Positions 5,263 to 10,189 of a stretch of DNA of 10,189 nucleotides are shown piece by piece (the first letter of the stretch is position 1; each line of letters opens with the position of its first letter). The stretch is taken from the NCBI GenBank assembly GCA_030620005.1, contig JAUXAJ010000194.1, positions 1-10,189 of the forward strand, read 5' to 3'. The position numbers were made by a program, and so were the translations under genes. Source of the stretch: Promethearchaeota archaeon. Lineage in GTDB: Archaea; Asgardarchaeota; Lokiarchaeia; Sigynarchaeales; SOKP01. Under the pieces are notes generated by a model. That model saw only the letters and a list, made by a program, of their open reading frames with translations. It was not told the origin of the DNA and did no database searches.

Positions 5263-6339
5263 ATTATTGTAAATGAAGAACATAGAGCGAATTTAACAAG
5301 AATCGCTAAGGAATATAATTATTCCGCGCAATCGTATCCAAGAGACGATAATAACGAGCCAAAAGTAGCTTATCTTGAATATTTAAGCCTAATGTATGAT
5401 ACAGAAATCGTTAAAATCATGTTGCTACTTCCAATCATGCCTAAAACAATTTCTATAAAAAAAATAGCAAAAAAATTAAACGTGGACAAAGACGGTTTAA
5501 TTGAAAGACTTGCAAACCATGTAAAGAGAGGATTCGTGGCAAAACTAGGCAATAGATATGCACGCCCATCGCCTTTACAAATTCACGATCTCCCCTTCAT
5601 ACTCAAAGAAAATCTAGATAACGAAGATATTCAAGAATTTGCTCGGTTAAGTCGAGAATATTTCGACGATGGCTATTACAAGACATGGGAGACGAATCGA
5701 AAGGGCGTGCCACGAACTAGAGTATTAACAGTATCTGAAATGGTAGAACCTAATCATCACGTAACGCCCATTGAAGAAGTTTATCAAATAATTGACAAGC
5801 AAACAGATTTCGTCGTAGTTCCTTGTCCTTGCCGCCAGAGAAAAGAAGTCGAGGGGATAAGAAAATGCAAGGATAAGTATCCAATACATAATTGTGTAAT
5901 ATTTGGAGAGTTCGCTAAGCTTTTTTTAGAATTGGGCGATCCTGCCACAAAATCTATTTCAAGAGAAGAAGTTAGAAAAATTGCGAAAGAAGCATCAGAG
6001 TTAGGTCTCGTGCACATGACGGATAATAACGCTCCTGATGTTCATATTCTATGCGCGTGTTGTGAATGCTGCTGTGGGAACCTTGCAGGTCTCGTACGCT
6101 TCTCCGATAACCCTAGAGCTTTTGCGAAAGCAAATTACGTCTCCAGCGTGGATGAAGATTCATGCGTTGCGTGTGGAACTTGCGTGGAGAGATGTAAATT
6201 CAACGCAATCACCGTTGAAGAATGTGCCCAAGTCAATCCAGATAAATGCGTGGGTTGCGGTCTTTGTGCTGTAACATGTCCTGAGGAAGCAATGACAATG
6301 AAACGTGTTGAAAGAGAAATAGTTCCTACAAGGGAATAG
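5263..6339 (+). CDS. Multi-cluster 4Fe-4S protein with N-terminal helix-turn-helix-like region
   Basis: The frame is open from 5239 (after TAG 5236-5238) to the stop at 6337-6339. The first ATG is at 5392, but the 43 codons before it look coding (NYSAQSYPRDDNNEPKVAYL) and resemble the usual N-terminus of this family, so a non-AUG start (ATT at 5263 behind AGAGGTG) is chosen provisionally. Numbered from the ATG at 5392, residues 5-55 look like a small winged helix (TISIKKIAKKLNVDKDGLIE). Next come a CPCRQR motif (145-150) with C159 and C168, an unusual cysteine knot CACCECCC (221-228), and a two-cluster ferredoxin with C258-x2-C261-x2-C264-x3-C268 and C286-x2-C289-x2-C292-x3-C296-P. Such proteins occur in anaerobes as putative electron-transfer or redox-sensing proteins of unknown partner. 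Its place between the DUF169 and dehalogenase genes suggests a shared operon. Confidence 0.85.
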   Translation: MIVNEEHRANLTRIAKEYNYSAQSYPRDDNNEPKVAYLEYLSLMYDTEIVKIMLLLPIMPKTISIKKIAKKLNVDKDGLIERLANHVKRGFVAKLGNRYARPSPLQIHDLPFILKENLDNEDIQEFARLSREYFDDGYYKTWETNRKGVPRTRVLTVSEMVEPNHHVTPIEEVYQIIDKQTDFVVVPCPCRQRKEVEGIRKCKDKYPIHNCVIFGEFAKLFLELGDPATKSISREEVRKIAKEASELGLVHMTDNNAPDVHILCACCECCCGNLAGLVRFSDNPRAFAKANYVSSVDEDSCVACGTCVERCKFNAITVEECAQVNPDKCVGCGLCAVTCPEEAMTMKRVEREIVPTRE

Positions 6340-6424
6340 CGAAGTAATACCATAAGGATTTGAAAATCGCGATAATGAATATTAAAATTAAAAAAAAAAT
6401 TAGGTATCAGAAAAGGTAATTAAG

Positions 6425-7324
6425 TTGAAAAAGTTAAGAACTCCCGATGAACGATTCAAAAATCTTCCAAGATTTCCTTTTGAACCTAAATACATTAATG
6501 ACCTTAAAGGCTACGAAGAGCTACGCTTGCATTATTTAGACGAAGGTCCAGAAAATTCTAATGAGATTTTCTTATGTTTACACGGTCAGCCTACCTGGAC
6601 ATATCTCTACAGGAAGATGATTCCACATTTTACAAACGCGGGTTTTAGAGTCGTTGCTCCAGATTTTTTTGGTTTTGGAAAATCTGATAAACCAGTAGAT
6701 GAAGAAATCTATACTTTTAATTTTCATCGCAACATGCTCTTAGCATTCATTGAAAATCTTGATTTAAAAAATATCACGCTTGTTTGTCAAGATTGGGGAG
6801 GTATTCTTGGACTTACATTGCCAATGGACATACCAAAGAGATTCTCGAGACTTCTTGTAATGAATACGCTACTCGCTACAGGCGACATTCAGCTTTCTAA
6901 AGGGTTTATTGATTGGCGTGCTTGGAATAACACTAAACCCGATATGGTCGTCGGACGTCTTTTAGGGCGTACTTGCCCTCATTTATCTGAAGAAGAACGT
7001 GCTGCCTATGACGCTCCGTTTCCTGATATTAATTATAAAGCAGGCGTGCGTCGTTTCCCTAATATCGTTCCCGATCGACCAGATATGGAAGGAGCTCAAA
7101 TCTCGCAGAAAGCTCGCGATTATTTGTCTAAGGAATGGAATGGAGACGTTTTCATGGCAATTGGAACGCAAGATCCCGTATTAGGCCCACCAATAATGCG
7201 TCCTTTAAGTAAAATTATTCGTGGATGTCCAAAACCTTACGAATTGAAAGAAGCAGGACATTTTTTACAAGAATGGGGAGATGAAGTGGCAAAAGAAGCG
7301 CTAAAGGCATTCAAATTAATATAA
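6425..7324 (+). CDS. Haloalkane dehalogenase, HLD-I-like alpha/beta hydrolase
   Basis: The 299-residue protein starts at TTG (6425-6427), eight bases after an AAAGGT ribosome binding site (6412-6417). The opening LRTPDERFKNLPRFPFEP is the family N-terminus, so the TTG is credible. The oxyanion/halide region HGQPTW is at residues 53-58. The nucleophile D123 lies in CQDWGG with halide-binding W124. The cap domain spans roughly 150-230, with W164 as a candidate second halide ligand. The acid is D250 (GTQDPVLGP) and the base H279 (AGHFLQEWG). All catalytic residues appear intact. The enzyme would hydrolyse a carbon-halogen bond by an SN2 alkyl-enzyme route in the cytoplasm, releasing an alcohol and halide. 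HLD-I enzymes are mainly bacterial, so lateral acquisition is likely, although base composition matches the neighbours. A wider alpha/beta-hydrolase role cannot be excluded. Confidence 0.92.
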   Translation: MKKLRTPDERFKNLPRFPFEPKYINDLKGYEELRLHYLDEGPENSNEIFLCLHGQPTWTYLYRKMIPHFTNAGFRVVAPDFFGFGKSDKPVDEEIYTFNFHRNMLLAFIENLDLKNITLVCQDWGGILGLTLPMDIPKRFSRLLVMNTLLATGDIQLSKGFIDWRAWNNTKPDMVVGRLLGRTCPHLSEEERAAYDAPFPDINYKAGVRRFPNIVPDRPDMEGAQISQKARDYLSKEWNGDVFMAIGTQDPVLGPPIMRPLSKIIRGCPKPYELKEAGHFLQEWGDEVAKEALKAFKLI

Positions 7325-7329
7325 TATTC

Positions 7330-7355
7330 TGAATTCAAATTTTTTTATGAATTCA
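7330..7355 (+). terminator. Possible hairpin/T-run terminator after the haloalkane dehalogenase
   Basis: Two copies of the palindrome TGAATTCA (7330-7337 and 7348-7355) can pair across a loop containing seven T residues (7340-7346), six bases after the dehalogenase stop. Archaeal termination mainly needs the T-rich tract, which is present. The hairpin itself is AT-rich and weak. Confidence 0.35.
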
Positions 7356-7402
7356 ATGCTATAAATTAAATGAAAAATAAAACTCAAAATTTAAAATTCT
7401 GA

Positions 7403-7555
7403 GATTTATCTAATACCTCGACATTCAAACTCAAGAAAACACATCTTAAAAAGGAATGCCATGACATTGGTTTACTTGGAGAGAATGTTCACGTGATGCA
7501 ATCGGGCGAATTCGATTATACCCTTTTGACGAGAGAAATCTACGACAATATTTGA
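7403..7555 (+). other. Intergenic region 7325-7698 with an unidentified coding-like open stretch
   Basis: The 374-base gap has no convincing complete gene. The frame 7403-7555 stays open for 50 codons with a non-random look (KKECHDIGLLGENVHVMQSG, then EFDYTLLTREIYDNI). It has no start before an internal GTG-ATG and no ribosome binding site. Another frame over the same DNA also reads openly (HWFTWRECSRDAIGRIRLYP), so either could be a gene fragment. Neither is recognised. Confidence 0.25.
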
Positions 7556-7664
7556 AACATCAAGTACAGGTTTTAATTTTTAAATTAAAAAAATGGAAAT
7601 CTCAACTTTAATTTAGATTAATTCATGTAATTAGTTTTAGATTCATGTATTTCTCGTTCTTAAC

Positions 7665-7683
7665 CACTTCCTAAAGAGAAGTG
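7665..7683. terminator. Small stem-loop just downstream of the 70-codon minus-strand ORF
   Basis: CACTTC (7665-7670) and GAAGTG (7678-7683) form a 6-bp perfect stem with a 7-base loop. A T-rich stretch follows on the plus side (AATTTCTTTT). It lies where plus- and minus-strand transcription converge, so a terminator role is possible but weakly supported. Confidence 0.3.
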
Positions 7684-7698
7684 AATTTCTTTTCCATG

Positions 7699-7911
7699 TT
7701 AAATTTTCTTTAACTTCCCTTTTTTGAGCCTTTTGTGTTGCCTTTTAAGGTATCTAAAAGCGGGCGGTCCCATTGGGTATGGTAGCTCTAGAGCCATGAA
7801 TTTAGACGGCATTCCAGGGTTAAATGTCTCGCCGCTCTTAAAAAGATTTTTGAGTATATAAAATATCCTTTTTGCAGGGATTCCTATTGCCATCTCATCT
7901 TCAGTTGTCAA
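7699..7911 (-). CDS. Unidentified 70-residue protein, possibly the 3' remnant of a larger gene
   Basis: The frame from TTG (7909-7911) to TAA (7699-7701) encodes a basic protein with a well-ordered, enzyme-like look: MAIGIPAKRIFYILKNL, GMPSKFMALELPYPMGPP and a Lys/Arg-rich tail ending KKGKLKKI. The family is not recognised. The frame is open for about 11 further codons upstream (ending NRTLG), overlapping the last codons of the sequon-rich surface protein in another frame. The start is therefore doubtful. The sequence reads like the C-terminus of a longer soluble protein whose front was lost. It has no clear ribosome binding site, signal peptide or cysteine. It could also be a small real gene translated after the surface-protein gene, two bases upstream. 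Confidence 0.45.
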   Translation of the reverse strand: MTTEDEMAIGIPAKRIFYILKNLFKSGETFNPGMPSKFMALELPYPMGPPAFRYLKRQHKRLKKGKLKKI

Positions 7912-7913
7912 TC

Positions 7914-8960
7914 CTAATGTTCTGTTTGAGGAACATTCAAATTAATATCCATATTAGGGGAACGAGCGGTAATATTCCAACAAATGTAATTTGCAAGCGT
8001 CTTATTAGGTATAAAGATAGTATGATAAGTCTTATCAATTGAAACATTGCTGGTAACATTTTGCCAAACTGTTCCATTAAATCCATACACCGTTACATTT
8101 ATCCAACTTTTTGAATAATTAAATTGAACTGAACAATTGTTATAATTTGCATTAATTGATGGAGTAACCCTCCATCTATGATATTGGTTATTTTTACTGA
8201 TTAAAACTGAACCATTAGATATAAATATACTATTAAGTGAAATTTGATAACTTAAATTAAAGATTAATCCTTTAGATTGATTATTATTGATTTTTATATA
8301 GAGATTTGCATCATTCGGACAAAAATTAATATTATCTAGAGTTAAATTCCCCGTTCCAGGATTATTTCGTCGTGTTACATTATAATTTACTCCATTAACT
8401 TGTGCCGTCATATTTATCTCATCTGGATAAATGGATGTGTTTATTCTCTGAATTAATTTGTGTAAAAAAGGCATATTCATGACACTTGTGTTCCAAGAAC
8501 CAGAAATACGAGGGTATGTCGAAACATTTAAATTTGGATAGTTAGGGTTATTTGTCTGATACCACCAATTATATTTTTTTTTTGAACTTGAGCCTATAGA
8601 AGTTCCATTTATTACTAAATAATAATTTCCTATAGAAAGAGGGATTGGAGATAAAAAAGTCTGTATATACCAACCTGTAGCAATTGATCTTGTCATATTT
8701 AATGGTGATGGTGTTCCATGTACAATATTTTCATCAGGGGCATCATTTGCCTCATCATATCCATTAATTTGTATGTAGATATCAGTTGGTTCAAGTGATA
8801 CATTATTTCCATAAATATCCACACCATAAAGAATTGTAGGTTCTGAAATATTAATTTGTACCCCTAAGCAATGAATTGTTTTATCAACCGATAAAGAAGA
8901 ATCTGGATTATCTTCTATGATTTTTATTTCAGTGTCGTATATTATATCAGTAAAGTTCAA
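7914..8960 (-). CDS. Sequon-rich secreted/surface protein, main part (frame-shifted from its signal peptide)
   Basis: The frame gives 348 residues from a TTG at 8958-8960 to TAG 7914-7916. It is dominated by beta-strand-like segments and holds about 22 N-glycosylation sequons (for example NFT, NIS, NVS, NMT, NGT, NKT), the mark of an archaeal exported glycoprotein. It has no signal peptide of its own. Upstream of the TTG the same frame reads SVNITLPSSTWNVTNIE back to about 9014. This continues the sense of the overlapping 8957-9184 frame, which does carry a signal peptide. The two were probably one gene of about 420 residues. No C-terminal membrane anchor or cell-wall signal is visible, so the protein is secreted or its end is lost. 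The family is not recognised. Confidence 0.75.
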   Translation of the reverse strand: MNFTDIIYDTEIKIIEDNPDSSLSVDKTIHCLGVQINISEPTILYGVDIYGNNVSLEPTDIYIQINGYDEANDAPDENIVHGTPSPLNMTRSIATGWYIQTFLSPIPLSIGNYYLVINGTSIGSSSKKKYNWWYQTNNPNYPNLNVSTYPRISGSWNTSVMNMPFLHKLIQRINTSIYPDEINMTAQVNGVNYNVTRRNNPGTGNLTLDNINFCPNDANLYIKINNNQSKGLIFNLSYQISLNSIFISNGSVLISKNNQYHRWRVTPSINANYNNCSVQFNYSKSWINVTVYGFNGTVWQNVTSNVSIDKTYHTIFIPNKTLANYICWNITARSPNMDINLNVPQTEH

Positions 8961-9184
8961 TTCAATATTAGTAACATTCCATGTAGATGAGGGTAATGTA
9001 ATGTTAACTGAGCATTAATTTGAAATCCAATTTTTTCTTCAAATTGAAAATACTGAAAAATTTGAGAAACAGTTAGAGAACCCTTCTCATCTTGCGCATG
9101 AGCAACGTCAATGTTGTGAATTGAAGCTAAAAAAAAAGTGGTTAACATCAAAACGCTGAAAAGAGCTATTTTTAATTTCTTCAT
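8957..9184 (-). CDS. Signal-peptide-bearing N-terminus of the sequon-rich surface protein, truncated by a frameshift
   Basis: This 75-residue product starts at ATG (9182-9184). It opens with a classic signal peptide: a basic MKKLK, a hydrophobic IALFSVLMLTTFFLASI, and a likely AHA-QD cleavage site near residue 31. The mature start (DEKGSLTVSQIFQYFQFEEK, then IGFQINA) fits an exported domain. After residue ~58 it becomes a histidine-rich nonsense tail (LHYPHLHGMLLILN). The DNA in the next frame meanwhile encodes VNITLPSSTWNVTNIELNFT, continuous with the downstream surface protein. A one-base loss, or two-base gain, near 9009-9010 would explain this. The -4 overlap with the downstream frame could mimic translational coupling, but the switch in sequence quality favours a frameshift. 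Confidence 0.7.
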   Translation of the reverse strand: MKKLKIALFSVLMLTTFFLASIHNIDVAHAQDEKGSLTVSQIFQYFQFEEKIGFQINAQLTLHYPHLHGMLLILN

Positions 9185-9670
9185 TTCCGTTTTGTTATTA
9201 AAATATCTTCACTGGTTTTTTAATTTCACAATATTCTTATTTATCATAAATTAATATTATTTCGTATTTAAATGTTGAATTTAAAAGTTTTAATCATTCA
9301 ATTATAAATCATTTACATTGAATAATGGTAAGTTTGAAAATAGTGAAATTATATTTACAGCGCATTATAAATTTCTCATTAAAAATTTCACTTTTATAGA
9401 TAGTGTTAAACCTATTACTAATTTCTTAAATAATTTGGATACCAATAACTTTTCGTTATTGTAATTATCTTAATTTATAACAATTCTTTTGATATTTTAC
9501 GAGTTAAATCTTCGAATAGTTCTCGTTTCTATCGAGTATACTACTGCTAAACAATAAATTTTATTAATACACATTTGGGATTTCAAAAAATTTTAAACGA
9601 ATCTAAGTTTGCATTTTTTTATAATCATTATTCAATAGTAAAAATTGTTAAATATAAGAGGAGAAATTAA
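9185..9670. other. 486-bp AT-rich divergent intergenic spacer without recognisable genes
   Basis: This stretch separates the minus-strand surface-protein gene from the plus-strand DUF1326 gene. No frame in it looks coding. It holds TATA-like tracts facing left (minus-strand GAAATTAAAAAACC near 9215-9229, about 40 bases before the ATG at 9184). It also has a weak inverted repeat GTGAAATT (9343-9350) / AATTTCAC (9384-9391). It contains no copy of the TGGWGAT palindrome. Confidence 0.6.
9614..9663 (+). promoter_or_regulatory. Promoter and strong ribosome binding site of the DUF1326 gene
   Basis: TTTTTTATAATC (9614-9625) is a TATA-like box whose expected transcription start lies near 9645. The Shine-Dalgarno GAGGAG (9658-9663) stands seven bases before the ATG at 9671. 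This is the best ribosome binding site in the window and settles the start codon. Confidence 0.5.
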
Positions 9671-10189
9671 ATGTCTAAAACCCGTAAAGAAAATATCGCT
9701 TGGAGCGTGAAAGGCGTTTGGTACGAAGCGTGTGCTGCCGAGGGCCACTGCCCCATGTATTTTGGTAGAGATATGGAAGCGCCGTGTAAATCATTTCAAT
9801 TATTTCAAATTACAGAAGGTAAGATCGGCGATGTAGACCTCAGCGGTGTGCTAGCGATCAATGTCATCGACTTATCATCTCCAAAATTCATCGATTTGAT
9901 GTCTAAAGGTGGAGAAGGAGGTATATACATTAGCAACGCCACCACTGATGACCAAAGAAGGTATATAGAACCGTTTTTTGTTAATAACATACCTAATTTC
10001 ATAATGGTGAAAAAATGCCTGGGAATCAAGCATGTCGACATCAACCTAAGTCAAGAAGGCAATACCTATCACGTAACAATGCCATACGGAGAAATGAAAT
10101 TATCTTTAACGATAGGAGGCGACAGAAAGAACCCTCAGCGTTTACAGAATTCTCTGTTCAGCATAATTTTTTCGGACATAAAGATTTGT
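9671..10189 (+). CDS. DUF1326 domain-containing protein, 3' end outside window
   Basis: The ATG is fixed by GAGGAG seven bases upstream, and the frame is open to the right edge, giving 173 residues. The N-terminus WSVKGVWYEACAAEGHCPMYF (residues 11-31, split here by family landmarks) matches the DUF1326 opening W-x-x-x-G-x-Y/W-E-x-C...CP. A third cysteine is C39 in APCKSF. Further on are DVDLSGVLAINVIDL and an aspartate-rich turn with a PFF motif (TTDDQRRYIEPFF), both usual for the family. DUF1326 proteins are about 200 residues, so only a short end is missing. The function is unknown; the paired cysteines suggest metal or redox chemistry. It has its own promoter and no shared operator with the left-hand genes. 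Confidence 0.88.
   Translation, partial: MSKTRKENIAWSVKGVWYEACAAEGHCPMYFGRDMEAPCKSFQLFQITEGKIGDVDLSGVLAINVIDLSSPKFIDLMSKGGEGGIYISNATTDDQRRYIEPFFVNNIPNFIMVKKCLGIKHVDINLSQEGNTYHVTMPYGEMKLSLTIGGDRKNPQRLQNSLFSIIFSDIKIC

Noticed and set aside
4966..5283. Minus-strand 105-codon ORF across the DUF169 3' end
   Set aside because: Phe-rich translation of A-rich DNA; half of it is antisense to the conserved DUF169 protein and it has no motif.
9805..10044. Minus-strand 79-codon ORF inside the DUF1326 gene
   Set aside because: Antisense shadow of a protein with clear family landmarks and a strong ribosome binding site.

Overview
The window looks like archaeal DNA, most likely an Asgard archaeon of the Lokiarchaeia type. 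This is an inference from gene content and promoter style; there is no rRNA or marker gene here. The DNA is AT-rich. Archaeal BRE/TATA boxes (TTTTAAATA-like) precede several genes, and GTG and TTG starts are common. Most genes encode oxygen-sensitive iron-sulfur redox proteins, and one pair encodes a secreted protein dense in N-glycosylation sequons.

Left block, minus strand, 1-2832: a QueG-like iron-sulfur protein cut by the window edge, a flavodoxin/ferredoxin fusion of the EFR1 type, and a second, full-length QueG-like protein with two Fe-S motifs. QueG-like proteins belong to the epoxyqueuosine reductase/reductive dehalogenase superfamily.

Regulatory core, 2833-4256: a winged-helix regulator gene, broken by one in-frame TAA, lies between two near-identical promoter elements. 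Each element is a 15-bp near-palindrome (TGGWGATWATCWCCA) placed just upstream of a TATA box. One drives the full-length QueG-like gene leftwards and the other drives the DUF169 gene rightwards. A third, degenerate copy faces a short relic of another QueG-like gene (3776-3886). This suggests a small regulon that has lost a member.

Right block, plus strand, 4257-7324: a DUF169 protein, a multi-cluster Fe-S protein with an N-terminal helix-turn-helix-like region and an apparently non-AUG start, and a well-conserved haloalkane dehalogenase of the HLD-I type with its catalytic residues intact. The combination of a hydrolytic dehalogenase, reductive-dehalogenase-superfamily proteins and electron-transfer proteins allows a hypothesis of organohalide or related small-molecule metabolism. 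No substrate can be read from the sequence.

Far right, 7699-10189: a short unidentified minus-strand ORF that may be the 3' remnant of a larger gene, a signal-peptide-bearing sequon-rich surface protein split by a frameshift, a 486-bp AT-rich spacer, and a DUF1326 gene that runs off the right edge. Several genes are broken (in-frame stop, frameshift, relic, decayed repeat). That may reflect genuine decay of an accessory region or errors in a metagenome assembly.
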